A stretch of 40,142 bases of DNA from positions 1 through 40,142 of the forward strand of contig JAQBPN010000068.1 of NCBI GenBank assembly GCA_028287505.1, read 5' to 3'. Positions 16,189 to 24,812 of this stretch are shown here, piece by piece. A model generated the notes under the pieces. That model searched no databases, was not told where the DNA came from, and was given only the letters and a program-made list of their open reading frames with translations. The stretch comes from Fibrobacterota bacterium (lineage in GTDB: Bacteria; Fibrobacterota; Fibrobacteria; UBA11236). How positions within the stretch are numbered: the first letter of the stretch is position 1; each line of letters starts with the position of its first letter. The position numbers and the translations under genes were made by a program.

Positions 16189-17648
16189 CCGCCCTTCTCC
16201 GTCCGGCCTTGTGGCTGCCTATCGTCTGTTTCCTGTATTTCTTCCTTTGGTACCGTTCCCACGGCTATCTGCTGGGAGGGGCGGTGGTGTTGGGTCTCTT
16301 CTACTTCCTTTATTCGCGATGGGATCGGTTCCGGAAATGGCCGATAGGCGCGATCGCCTTGGGCCTGGCCGGCCTGGGATTGCCGGCCTTGGGTCTCTGG
16401 CAGTTTCTGCGGTTGAGCGACCCGGGCGACGTGGACCACGCCGTGTATGCCTGTGCGTTCTGGAATATGCTGCACGGAAGCACCCGCTATTCCATCGGGG
16501 ATATGGACATTTTCGGAACGCATGCCAACTATACCTGCGTGTTCTGGCTTCCGGTGCATTGGCTGACCGGGGAGATCGGACTGAAAGCCGGGAAAGCCCT
16601 TTGCCTGCTGGCCGCCGCCCTGCTGCTGCTTCGGCGGTTCCGGGGTAACCGGCAGGTTGCGTCCTGGGGCGCGGTCGCCCTGCTGCTCAGCCCTCCCATC
16701 GCCTCGCAATTCTTTTTCGGCTTCCATCCGGAATTCCTGGCCGCCCCGGTTCTGATCCTGGCGATGGCCGCATACCGGGAAAACCGGTTGGGACATTTTC
16801 TGGCCTGCACGGCGGTGCTGGCATTCACCAAAGAGGTGTTCACCTTGGCCATCGCGGGCATGCTGCTGATCGCCCTGGTGGAAAGGCGGCCCTGGAAATG
16901 GGTGCTGCTGCCCGGGTTCCTGTGCTGCCTCCAGATGGCGGCATACTGGTTCGTGATCGTCCCCCACTTCGCTCCGGAGGGGAACCATCTGGTTTCCTAC
17001 CTCCCCTTCTCCGCGGGCAACGCCTTGTCGGTCCTCCTGCGCGAACGCACCTTTTTCTTCGCCTTCCACATTTTCCTCCCGTTCCTGCCGCTCATCCTGG
17101 CGCTCCCAAAACGCTATCTGCTGGCGCCGCTGCCCCTGATGGCCTTTTACGCCGCCTTCCCCGATCCCAGTTTCCAGGAAATGTGGCGGCATTATCCTTT
17201 TCCCTTGGCCATCCTTTGCGTCGCCGGTCTGGTGCTGGAACGGGACCTCCGCATCTTGGACGGGCGTATCCTGCTGGCATGCGCGGTGATGTCCCTTCTG
17301 TGTTACCCTCTGTGGCGGACCGTGTCCCACATACCCGGCGGAAACCTGGCCGGCTATCGCGAGATGGGCCGGATCCGGGCGATGATACCCGGAAACGCAT
17401 CCTTGCTCGTCGGCGGGCCCTTCACCGCCCATTTCGCGGCCCGCAAGGAGGTTTCCGATTGGGTCTATCGGGTCAAACCCATGGAGGAATTCGAATACGT
17501 TCTCCTGGACGGGAATTTCGCCCATCCATCCACCATTGAATCCGGCAGGCTTTCCGGGGATATCCGGACCCTCTCCGATTCGCCGGCCTGGACCCGGGAA
17601 TACGCCAAGGACGGCGTGTATCTGTTCCGCAGGAACCCGGCCCCATAG
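16119..17648 (+). CDS. DUF2079 membrane protein (paralogue 2)
   Basis: 509 residues if started at ATG 16119, overlapping the previous gene by 70 nt; aligned with its paralogue the conserved part begins near LWLPIVCFLYF (about 16210), so a later TTG start is possible. Shared motifs: GDVDHAVYACAFWNMLHG, FFFGFHPEF, FTKEVFTLA, RRPWKW, FARKEVS-like AARKEVSDW. Multi-pass membrane protein, likely acting with its neighbour in transferring or exporting lipid-linked sugars; this is inferred from context. Confidence 0.82.
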   Translation: MDPRIRPGRFVSFPAQACGRPPVTALLRPALWLPIVCFLYFFLWYRSHGYLLGGAVVLGLFYFLYSRWDRFRKWPIGAIALGLAGLGLPALGLWQFLRLSDPGDVDHAVYACAFWNMLHGSTRYSIGDMDIFGTHANYTCVFWLPVHWLTGEIGLKAGKALCLLAAALLLLRRFRGNRQVASWGAVALLLSPPIASQFFFGFHPEFLAAPVLILAMAAYRENRLGHFLACTAVLAFTKEVFTLAIAGMLLIALVERRPWKWVLLPGFLCCLQMAAYWFVIVPHFAPEGNHLVSYLPFSAGNALSVLLRERTFFFAFHIFLPFLPLILALPKRYLLAPLPLMAFYAAFPDPSFQEMWRHYPFPLAILCVAGLVLERDLRILDGRILLACAVMSLLCYPLWRTVSHIPGGNLAGYREMGRIRAMIPGNASLLVGGPFTAHFAARKEVSDWVYRVKPMEEFEYVLLDGNFAHPSTIESGRLSGDIRTLSDSPAWTREYAKDGVYLFRRNPAP

Positions 17649-17721
17649 AAGGCCGTCAAGGCCGCCAATGCCGTGAAAGCCGTCGCGGTGAAAATTCTGG
17701 TCCGCGCCCCCCTGGATACCC

Positions 17722-17727
17722 TATAAT
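17722..17727 (+). promoter_or_regulatory. Consensus -10 box 6 nt before a GTG start
   Basis: TATAAT perfectly matches the sigma-70 consensus and is 6 nt from GTG 17734. No -35 is convincing at 17 nt (GGTCCG). A transcript from it would begin at or next to the start codon. Confidence 0.45.
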
Positions 17728-17733
17728 GGCGGG

Positions 17734-18711
17734 GTGGACTTGCAACCCGGTCATACCGTCATCGTGCCCATCTACAAGAGCCTGGAATGCCTTCCCAATC
17801 TCTACCGGAGGTTGACCGAATGCATGGCCGCCCTGGGCGGCGCCTATGAGATCATCCTGGTGGAAGACGGCGGGAACGACGGTTCCTGGGAGCATATCCA
17901 AAGCCTGGCGAAATCAGACGGACGGGTAAAGGCCATCAAGCTCAGCCGCAACTACGGCCAGCATAACGCCCTCCTGTGCGGGATCCGGGCCGCCTCCATG
18001 GAAACCATCATCACCATCGATGACGATCTCCAGAATCCCCCCGAGGAAATCCCCAAGCTCCTGGCCAAACTGCGCGACGGGTTCGACGTGGTATATGGAA
18101 CGCCCGATCACGAGCGCCATGGATTTTTGCGGAACATCGCATCCGTGGTGACCAAGCTGGTCCTGCAAGGCGCCATGGGCGCTTCGACCGCCCGCAAGGT
18201 GAGCGCCTTCCGGGTTTTCCGCACCCGTCTGCGCGTCGCATTCGATCGCTTCCACAGCCCCTTCCTGTCCATCGACGTGCTCCTGACCTGGGGAACCTCC
18301 CGTTTCGCGGCGGTGTCCGTCCAACATGACGCGCGCGTGCTGGGCGCATCGCATTACACGGTCACCAAATTGTTGAACCACGCCATGAACATGGTCACGG
18401 GATTCAGCACCCTGCCCCTCCGTCTGGCGAGCTGGGTGGGGTTCGCATTCACCTTCCTGGGCATGCTGGTCCTGGTTTTCGTGGTGGGACGCTATCTGCT
18501 GCTGGGCGGCGGCGTGCCCGGCTTTCCGTTCCTGGCCTCCATCATCGCCATCTTTTCCGGCGCGCAGCTTTTCGCCTTGGGCGTGATGGGGGAATACCTG
18601 GCGCGCATGCATTCTCGATCCATGGCCAAGCCCGCCTACGTGATGGAAACGGCGGAAGGGCTGCCGGCCGCTTCCATCGCCTCCACCCAGCCTCTGTACG
18701 CGGTGGGGTAG
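17734..18711 (+). CDS. Polyprenyl-phosphate glycosyltransferase, GtrB/ArnC-like
   Basis: 325 residues. GT-A domain: TVIVPIYKSLECL, LVEDGGNDGSW, LSRNYGQHNALLCGI and the metal-binding DDDLQNPPEEIPKL, then two C-terminal membrane helices (about 232-255 and 268-292) ending in GEYLARMHSRS. Such enzymes transfer a sugar from an NDP donor to undecaprenyl phosphate on the cytoplasmic face for later use by periplasmic GT-C enzymes such as the DUF2079 or GT39-like proteins nearby. The start is GTG 17734 with no Shine-Dalgarno but a TATAAT 6 nt before. The start precedes WecE by a 6-nt stop-to-start gap at the other end. Confidence 0.9.
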   Translation: MDLQPGHTVIVPIYKSLECLPNLYRRLTECMAALGGAYEIILVEDGGNDGSWEHIQSLAKSDGRVKAIKLSRNYGQHNALLCGIRAASMETIITIDDDLQNPPEEIPKLLAKLRDGFDVVYGTPDHERHGFLRNIASVVTKLVLQGAMGASTARKVSAFRVFRTRLRVAFDRFHSPFLSIDVLLTWGTSRFAAVSVQHDARVLGASHYTVTKLLNHAMNMVTGFSTLPLRLASWVGFAFTFLGMLVLVFVVGRYLLLGGGVPGFPFLASIIAIFSGAQLFALGVMGEYLARMHSRSMAKPAYVMETAEGLPAASIASTQPLYAVG

Positions 18712-18717
18712 CACGGC

Positions 18718-19872
18718 ATGGAAACCACCGGCCCCGCGCCCATTCCTTTCAACAAGCCTTTCATCGCCGGGCGCGAGCTGTACCATATTTCCCAGGCCGT
18801 ATTGAGCGGTCACCTGGCGGGCAACGGCATTTTCACCCGCAAATGCCAGGAGTTCCTGGAAACAACCTATGGGTGCGGCAAAGCCCTGATGACCAGTTCC
18901 TGCACGGGAGCCCTGGAAATGGCCGCCATCCTGTGCGATCTGGAACCGGGCGACGAAGTCATCCTGCCGTCCTACACCTTCGTCTCCACCGCCAATGCCT
19001 TCCACCTGCGCGGAGCGAAGCTGGTTTTCGCGGACATCACGCCCGACACGTTGAACCTCGATCCGACAGGCGTCGAAGAGCGCCTGGGGCCAGCCACCAA
19101 GGCCGTGTGCGTGGTGCACTATGCGGGAGTGGCCTGCGAGATGGACGCCTTTACGGCTCTGTGCGCCAAACGCGGACTTAGGCTGGTGGAAGATGCGGCC
19201 CACGCCATCGGCGCCACCTATAAGGGGAAAGCCCTGGGGAGCTTCGGCGCGTTGAGCGCGTTCAGCTTCCACGAGACCAAGAACTTCATCTCCGGGGAGG
19301 GCGGAGCCTTGGCCGTGAACGATCCCGCCCTGGTCGAGCGGGCGGAAATCATCTGGGAGAAGGGCACCAACCGGAGCCAGTTCTTCCGCGGCATCACGGA
19401 CAAATACACCTGGGTGGACATCGGGTCCTCCTTTCTGCCTTCGGAACTGGTGACGGCGTTCCTATACGCCCAGTTCGAACAGGCCGATGAAATCACGCGC
19501 CGGCGGCTGGCCTGCTGGAAGCATTACCAGACGGGATTGGCGCCCCTGGAAAAGGCCGGCGACCTGCGCCTGCCGGTCATTCCCGCCTACTCCGGACACA
19601 ACGCGCATATGTTCTACCTGCTGCTGGAAAACGGGGACGCGCGGGACGCGCTGATGGCGTTCCTGCGGCAGCGGAACATCATGGCCGTGTTCCACTACAT
19701 CCCCCTGCACAGCTCCCCCATGGGACTGGCCATGGGCTACCGTGCGGGAATGTTTCCCGTGACGGAGTCCTGCAGCGCCAGGATCCTCCGGCTGCCCATG
19801 TTCTACGATTTGAAAACGGAAGAGCAGGACAGGGTGGTCGGCGCGATCCGGGAATTCTTCGGCAAGGCCTGA
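18718..19872 (+). CDS. wecE: dTDP-4-amino-4,6-dideoxygalactose transaminase
   Basis: 384 residues, PLP-dependent DegT/DnrJ/EryC1/StrS aminotransferase. It converts dTDP-4-keto-6-deoxyglucose to dTDP-4-amino-4,6-dideoxygalactose (dTDP-Fuc4N). The sequence follows E. coli WecE/RffA closely: PSYTFVSTANAF, HYAGVACEMD, VEDAAHA (PLP Asp159), FSFHETKNF (catalytic Lys188), EKGTNRSQFFRG, DKYTW, AHMFYLLL, and IMAVFHYIPLH. It starts 6 nt after the glycosyltransferase and is convergent with a WecD-like acetyltransferase, the next enzyme of the same pathway. RmlA and RmlB, needed to make the substrate, are outside the window. Confidence 0.95.
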   Translation: METTGPAPIPFNKPFIAGRELYHISQAVLSGHLAGNGIFTRKCQEFLETTYGCGKALMTSSCTGALEMAAILCDLEPGDEVILPSYTFVSTANAFHLRGAKLVFADITPDTLNLDPTGVEERLGPATKAVCVVHYAGVACEMDAFTALCAKRGLRLVEDAAHAIGATYKGKALGSFGALSAFSFHETKNFISGEGGALAVNDPALVERAEIIWEKGTNRSQFFRGITDKYTWVDIGSSFLPSELVTAFLYAQFEQADEITRRRLACWKHYQTGLAPLEKAGDLRLPVIPAYSGHNAHMFYLLLENGDARDALMAFLRQRNIMAVFHYIPLHSSPMGLAMGYRAGMFPVTESCSARILRLPMFYDLKTEEQDRVVGAIREFFGKA

Positions 19873-19912
19873 ATCCCACTATCTGAAACCAACGGCCCGC
19901 AAGCCGGCCCGA

Positions 19913-20641
19913 TTATTTTCCCAGCGGCCAGAAATGGTGGACATGTTCGCGTCCGACCAGGCGGTATCCGTTCTTTTCATACAGCGCGCACGCGGCCGGG
20001 TTGCTTTCCTGGGTCGCGACCTTGGCCGTAACGCAACCTTTTCCAACGAACCATTCCGCCGCGGCCTGGAGCAGGGAGGAACCCGCTCCCCGTCCCTGGT
20101 GACGCGAATCCACCGCCACCAGACCGATGTTTCCCGCGCCCTGCCGGGCCTGCACGGTGATGGTTCCCACGGTTTCGCCATCCGCTTCGGCCACCAGCAC
20201 CTCGTCGGCCATTTCCCCGCTCAGGGACTTACGCATCCATTCCCGGTACAGGGCCCGGAACAAAGGCCGCGGAAAAGCCGGGTCCACGCGATAGCGGGAA
20301 TATCGACCCGCTTCCTCGGCCAGGGAGAACAAAACCTCCTCGGACCGATCGTGGAAGGCCGCGACCGCATGGCGCTTGCGCGCCGGATCGGAAACCGGAG
20401 GCTCGGCGAGATAGGTCCGTCTCACGTCCGCCAGAAAACCCCCGCAGGCTTCGGCTGCCTGGTTGCTTGCGGCATCGGCGGGATCGACCGTCCAGTAGGC
20501 CAAGCGAATGTTCCGTTGCGTCAGCGCAGCCAGGATCTCCCGTAACGCCTGCGTGTCCAGGCCCTGGGAAAGGATGCGCGCGGTGGGGAATCCGAAGAAA
20601 GCGGAATCCCAGGGCAGCATGGCGAACGGTTCCGCGCTCAT
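19913..20641 (-). CDS. wecD: GNAT acetyltransferase, dTDP-fucosamine acetyltransferase-like
   Basis: 242 residues. The N-terminal LPWDSAFFGFPTARI is characteristic of the WecD/FdtC group, and the C-terminal GNAT core holds the acetyl-CoA loop VDSRHQGRGAG followed by NPAACALYEKNGYR. WecD N-acetylates the 4-amino group of dTDP-Fuc4N, giving dTDP-Fuc4NAc, which matches the product of the convergent wecE. Its ATG overlaps the methyltransferase stop (ATGA, 20638-20641), so it is coupled to that gene and lies in the ilvE operon rather than with wecE. Family assignment is good; the exact substrate is inferred from the neighbour. Confidence 0.85.
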   Translation of the reverse strand: MSAEPFAMLPWDSAFFGFPTARILSQGLDTQALREILAALTQRNIRLAYWTVDPADAASNQAAEACGGFLADVRRTYLAEPPVSDPARKRHAVAAFHDRSEEVLFSLAEEAGRYSRYRVDPAFPRPLFRALYREWMRKSLSGEMADEVLVAEADGETVGTITVQARQGAGNIGLVAVDSRHQGRGAGSSLLQAAAEWFVGKGCVTAKVATQESNPAACALYEKNGYRLVGREHVHHFWPLGK

Positions 20642-21273
20642 GCACGGCCCGCCAGGATGGCATGATCGTATGGGATACGCAAAGCGCCGTGCCAGACCGA
20701 CACCGCGATTTCCGGAAAAGCCGCCCGCCCCAGCGCGGCGTAGGCCTCCGGAGACCGGACGTTGCGGCCCCGGTCCCGGGACGCCGCGAAGCGCGCCAGC
20801 ACGGACTGATCGGGAACGAAGGCGGGATCGAACGTCACCATCCTGCCCCCGGGCTTCAAGGCCTTGCGCGCGCCCAGGAAAACCTGCCGGGCCTCTTCAT
20901 CATCCAGATGGTGGAGCACGCCGAAAGCCATGGCGATGTCGAAGCCGCCGGATGCGGGCCCGTCCGCGGCGGAAGCTTCGAAAACCCCCGCCCTTTCGCA
21001 CGTGAACCGGCCCCGGTCCCCGTACCTGCGGCGCGCGGCTTCTATATAGGCCGGGCTCATGTCGAAGCCCGTGTATTCGATGTCGGAGGGAAGGAGTTTG
21101 AGCAATTCCGCCGTGCCGCATCCGATGTCGAGGATGCGCGCTCCGGCGAAGGGTTTGAGACATTCGCGGATCCAGCGCAGCCTGGCCCGCCGGGCGCCCA
21201 CCAGATCCTGGAAGAAATCGTAGACCGCCGGCGATGCCAGCAGCCGTCGGATTCCCGTGTCAATCTGGCTCAT
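20638..21273 (-). CDS. Class I SAM methyltransferase
   Basis: 211 residues; motif I ILDIGCGTAELL, acidic GFDMSPAYIE, and FDIAMAFGVLHHL, then LKPGGRMVTFDP. The FFQDLVGARRARLRW N-terminus is typical of small methyltransferases in lipopolysaccharide and antibiotic loci. It has a GGGGAGG ribosome site just before ATG 21273 and is second in the operon ilvE - methyltransferase - wecD. A minus-strand TATAAT (21295-21300) overlaps the ilvE stop and could provide an internal promoter. Substrate unknown. Confidence 0.85.
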   Translation of the reverse strand: MSQIDTGIRRLLASPAVYDFFQDLVGARRARLRWIRECLKPFAGARILDIGCGTAELLKLLPSDIEYTGFDMSPAYIEAARRRYGDRGRFTCERAGVFEASAADGPASGGFDIAMAFGVLHHLDDEEARQVFLGARKALKPGGRMVTFDPAFVPDQSVLARFAASRDRGRNVRSPEAYAALGRAAFPEIAVSVWHGALRIPYDHAILAGRA

Positions 21274-21295
21274 CGCCTCCCCTGGTTATCAGGGA

Positions 21296-22315
21296 TTATA
21301 CCGCCGTCAGCCACCCATGTCGATCCGGGATTTCCCCGTATTGGACGGCCTGGATCGCCTGGTACAGCCGGGTCAGGGTCTCGCCGGCCCGATCGGGTTT
21401 TCCGAAGGTGAACTTCCGTTCCCGGTACTGGATCGAGTAAACGGGCGTGATCACGGCGGCGGTGCCGCATGCGCCCACTTCCCGGAATTGATCCAGGCCG
21501 TCCAGGGCGATGGCGCTCCGGGACACCTTGAGCCCCATATCCTGGGCCAGCACCTGCAGACTTTCATTGGTGATGCTCTGGAGGATGGATCCGGATTCCG
21601 GCGTCTTGTAATAGCCGTCGGCGGTGATGCCGATGAAGTTCGAGGTCCCGAATTCGTCCACGTATTTGTTTTCCTTGGGATCGGAAAAGAGCACGATGGG
21701 GTATCCCATTTTCTTGGCCACCACGCCGGGCTTGAGGCTGGCTGCATAGTTGCCCGCCATCTTGGCGCGGCCGGTGCCCTTGGGGGCGGCCCGATCATAG
21801 TCTTCCAGGACGATGGCCTCCACCGGGGAGAAACCGTCCTTGTAATAAGGGCCGACGGGCGTGACCAGAACGATGAAGGAGTACGTCGTGGAGGCGCGGA
21901 TGCCCACGGTGGGCTCGGTGCCGATCAATAGGGGCCTCAGGTACAGGCTGGCGCCGGTGCCGTAGGGCGGGACGAAGTCCCGGTTGAGTTCGGTGGCCAT
22001 GCGGCAGGCTTCCACGAACATTTCCACCGAGGGCGCTTCCATGCAGATGCGATCCGCGGATAGGCGCATGCGGTCCGCATTGCGATCGGGACGGAAAAGG
22101 ACGCGCTTGCCCTCCTTGGTGGCGAAGGCCTTGAGACCCTCGAAGCAAGCCTGACCATAATGGAGGCAATTGGCCGCCACGTGCATGGAAATGTAGGGTT
22201 CCTTTTTGGCCTGCAGGGGACCCCATTTGCCGTCGGCGAAATCGGCCTGCACATGGCCGTTGGTGGGCAGAAATGAGAATCCGAGATTTTTCCAGTCTAA
22301 GCTGTTCGATGGCAT
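21296..22315 (-). CDS. ilvE: Branched-chain amino-acid aminotransferase
   Basis: 339 residues, PLP fold type IV. It catalyses the last, reversible step of leucine, isoleucine and valine synthesis. The mammalian-type (BCAT class II) pattern is clear: LHYGQACFEGLKAF, RPDRNADRM, YLRPLLIGTE, GRAKMAGNYAAS with catalytic Lys185, EFGTSNFIGI and the terminal GTAAVITPV. The ATG at 22315 follows AGGAGCG and a leader with TTATCT-like -10 sequence. It lies upstream of a methyltransferase and wecD in the same direction, an unusual mixture of amino-acid and glycan functions. Confidence 0.95.
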   Translation of the reverse strand: MPSNSLDWKNLGFSFLPTNGHVQADFADGKWGPLQAKKEPYISMHVAANCLHYGQACFEGLKAFATKEGKRVLFRPDRNADRMRLSADRICMEAPSVEMFVEACRMATELNRDFVPPYGTGASLYLRPLLIGTEPTVGIRASTTYSFIVLVTPVGPYYKDGFSPVEAIVLEDYDRAAPKGTGRAKMAGNYAASLKPGVVAKKMGYPIVLFSDPKENKYVDEFGTSNFIGITADGYYKTPESGSILQSITNESLQVLAQDMGLKVSRSAIALDGLDQFREVGACGTAAVITPVYSIQYRERKFTFGKPDRAGETLTRLYQAIQAVQYGEIPDRHGWLTAV

Positions 22316-22453
22316 GGGAGCGCTCCTGATTGCTGTTAAGATAATAATTCACCCGAGCCGATATCGCCTTGGCCGCATGGACATTGGGCCGCAAGCGGGC
22401 CGCGGAGGCGCGCGCCGGAACGGTCCGGAGGCGCCCGCATGGGCCGGAAGGAT

Positions 22454-22483
22454 TTGCCAGGGAGGACCGATACTGCCTATACT
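22454..22483 (+). promoter_or_regulatory. Promoter for the carbamoyltransferase triad
   Basis: TTGCCA (22454-22459), 18-nt spacer, TATACT (22478-22483), then 7 nt to the ATG at 22491. The predicted transcript is leaderless or nearly so. Confidence 0.5.
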
Positions 22484-22490
22484 ATTGGGT

Positions 22491-22964
22491 ATGACACCTG
22501 CATTTTTATCCGCCGTCATCGCCCGGGCAACCGGATTTGCGGCCGGATGGGCCGCTTTTACCGCGGTGCTTGCGCTGGCCTCGCGCCCGATGCGGCTGGG
22601 ACCCGGCTTTTCCAATCTTCTCCCCTATGCCATCGCGGCAATCCTGCTGACCGGAGCCGGCCACCTGGCGCGGTTGTGGCTCAACCAGGCTGCCGCCCCC
22701 CCGGCGCCCGCGAAGGACGGCCTGCGGCGCGGGATGGGGCGAGCCTGGCTGCGGGGACTGCAGGCTTTTTTCCACGGCACCGCCGCCTGCAACAACTTCA
22801 TCTTCCTGTCCGTGGCGTATTTCGCCGGTATCGGCATCACTTCCCTTTTCGCGGGCCGCAAGGAAAAGAAATTCCCGGCGCCCGGCTCCACTCCCCCGGC
22901 GGGTTACTGGCAGGATCTGAACCTGGGCAAGCGGGAGGCGGATGCCTATTACCGTCCCTTCTGA
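22491..22964 (+). CDS. SxtJ-like small membrane protein
   Basis: 157 residues with hydrophobic segments at about 5-30, 42-64 and 98-119 and a conserved-looking C-terminus GYWQDLNLGKREADAYYRPF. Small membrane proteins of this shape, ending in a YW...YYR-F tail, are commonly next to NodU/TobZ-type carbamoyltransferases, as SxtJ is in the saxitoxin locus. The resemblance is judged by eye. It starts at ATG 22491, 7 nt after a TATACT box and without a Shine-Dalgarno. It may anchor or activate the cytosolic carbamoyltransferase encoded 47 nt downstream. Confidence 0.6.
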   Translation: MTPAFLSAVIARATGFAAGWAAFTAVLALASRPMRLGPGFSNLLPYAIAAILLTGAGHLARLWLNQAAAPPAPAKDGLRRGMGRAWLRGLQAFFHGTAACNNFIFLSVAYFAGIGITSLFAGRKEKKFPAPGSTPPAGYWQDLNLGKREADAYYRPF

Positions 22965-23011
22965 TCAACCGGCGTCCGTTCGACCGCGCATTCCGGTCCG
23001 GGCCTGACTCC

Positions 23012-24802
23012 ATGTACATCCTGGGAATCAGCTGCCATTACCACGACTCCGCCGCCACCCTGCTCAAGGACGGCCTGGTGGTGGCCGCGGCGGAAGAAGA
23101 ACGCTTCTCGCGCCGCAAGCATGACGCCGGTTTTCCCTTGGCCGCCATCCGCTGGTGCCTGGAAAGCCAGGGCATCGGGATCGATCAGATCGACCATATC
23201 GCCTTCTACGAAAAACCCTTCCTGAAGTTCGAGCGCATCCTGCGCCAGCATCTGGACAACTTTCCCCGCAGCTTCAAGACCTTCCACATGGCCATGCCCA
23301 AATGGCTGACCGAGAAAATCCGCATCCGCTCGGTGCTGAAGAAACAGCTCGGTTACCGCGGGGACGTCCTCTACGTGGATCATCACCTGTCCCATGCGGC
23401 CGGAGCCTTTCTTCCGAGTCCTTTCGAGGAAGCCGCCATCGTGACCGTGGACGGCGTGGGAGAGTGGACCACCACGGCCTACGGCATGGGCCGGGGATCT
23501 TCCGTGGAACTATTGCGCGACATCCGCTTTCCCCATTCCCTGGGACTGCTCTATTCCGCCATCACCGCCTATCTCGGTTTTTCCGTGAACAATTCCGAAT
23601 ACAAGGTGATGGGACTTAGCCCTTACGGCCGCATGGACCGGTCGGCCGGGCGCGGGTCCGCCGGAGACAAAGCCGCCAACCCCATGTACTCCAAGCTCAG
23701 GCAGGTGATCGATATCCATGAGGACGGCAGCTACCGGCTGGACATGGATTACTTCCTGTTCCAGCATTCGGATCGCATGCCCGCCGAGCGCCTGTGCCGC
23801 CTGCTGGGAGGACCGGTGCGCCGACCCGAGGAGGAATTGCTCCCGCGCCACAAGGACGTGGCCGCCGCCGTGCAGATGATCACCGAGGACGTGGTGCTGG
23901 CCATCCTCCGGCATGCGCACCACGTCACCGGATGCCCGAACGTGGTGCTTTCCGGCGGGGTGGCCCTCAACAGCGTCTGCAACGGGCGCATCCTGGCCGA
24001 AACGGAATTCAAGAACATCTGGATCCAGCCCAACGCCGGGGACGCCGGCAACAGCATGGGAGCGGCCCTGTTCGCCCATTGCGCCGTATTGGGCCGGCCG
24101 CGCTCCTATCGTCTCGACCACGCCTACCTGGGACCGGAATTCAGCGGCGCGGAAATCGGGAAATTCCTTTCCGACAAAGGCATCCGCCATTCGCGTTTCG
24201 CGTCCCGGGAAGCCCTGGTCTCCGAAGCCGCGCGCCTGTTGCATGCGGGCCAAGTGGTCGGGTGGTTCCAGGGCCGCATGGAATGGGGCCCCCGGGCCCT
24301 GGGCGCGCGCAGCATCCTGGCCGATCCCGGCCGTCCGGACATGCAGGCCATTCTCAACGAGAAGGTCAAGCACCGGGAGGCTTTCCGGCCTTTCGCCCCC
24401 GCCGTATGCGCCGAAGACGCGGATGAGTACTTCCAATGCGACTCTCCCCTGCCCCTGCCGGCGGATTTCATGCTCATGGTCTACCCCATCCGGGAAAAAT
24501 GGCGCGCGCGCCTGCCCGCCGTGACCCACGTGGACGGAACCGGCCGCCTGCAGACCGTGCGGCGCGCGGCGAATCCGCTATATTATGATTTGATCAAGGA
24601 ATTCGGAACGCTCTCGGGGATCCCCATGCTGGTGAACACGTCCTTCAACATCCGCGGCGAGCCCATCGTGTGCACGCCCGGGGACGCGTATCGCTGCATG
24701 ATGGGAACCGGGATCGATTGCCTCTTCATCGGGGACTTCCTGGTCCGCCGGGAAGATAATTCCAAGGACATCTGGGACAGCGAGTCCGTGGCTACGGACT
24801 GA
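23012..24802 (+). CDS. O-carbamoyltransferase (NodU/TobZ/CmcH family)
   Basis: 596 residues. These enzymes make carbamoyl-AMP from carbamoyl phosphate and ATP and transfer the carbamoyl group to a hydroxyl, often of a sugar. The N-terminal Kae1-like ATPase part carries CHYHDSAATLL (8-18), VDHHLSHAAGAF (122-133) and VTVDGVGE (144-151); GGVALNSVCNGRI follows near 320, and the YrdC-like C-terminal carbamoyltransferase part begins around GRMEWGPRALGARSIL (about 424). Length is normal. It sits between two small membrane proteins, all in one direction, inside a glycan locus, so the likely acceptor is a surface sugar. Confidence 0.93.
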   Translation: MYILGISCHYHDSAATLLKDGLVVAAAEEERFSRRKHDAGFPLAAIRWCLESQGIGIDQIDHIAFYEKPFLKFERILRQHLDNFPRSFKTFHMAMPKWLTEKIRIRSVLKKQLGYRGDVLYVDHHLSHAAGAFLPSPFEEAAIVTVDGVGEWTTTAYGMGRGSSVELLRDIRFPHSLGLLYSAITAYLGFSVNNSEYKVMGLSPYGRMDRSAGRGSAGDKAANPMYSKLRQVIDIHEDGSYRLDMDYFLFQHSDRMPAERLCRLLGGPVRRPEEELLPRHKDVAAAVQMITEDVVLAILRHAHHVTGCPNVVLSGGVALNSVCNGRILAETEFKNIWIQPNAGDAGNSMGAALFAHCAVLGRPRSYRLDHAYLGPEFSGAEIGKFLSDKGIRHSRFASREALVSEAARLLHAGQVVGWFQGRMEWGPRALGARSILADPGRPDMQAILNEKVKHREAFRPFAPAVCAEDADEYFQCDSPLPLPADFMLMVYPIREKWRARLPAVTHVDGTGRLQTVRRAANPLYYDLIKEFGTLSGIPMLVNTSFNIRGEPIVCTPGDAYRCMMGTGIDCLFIGDFLVRREDNSKDIWDSESVATD

Positions 24803-24812
24803 CGGGAGATCC

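Noticed and set aside
21295-21300. Minus-strand TATAAT as a sure promoter for the methyltransferase-wecD pair
   Set aside because: It coincides with the Val-stop codons (GTA TAA) of ilvE, so it may be chance; kept only as a possibility in the gene entries.
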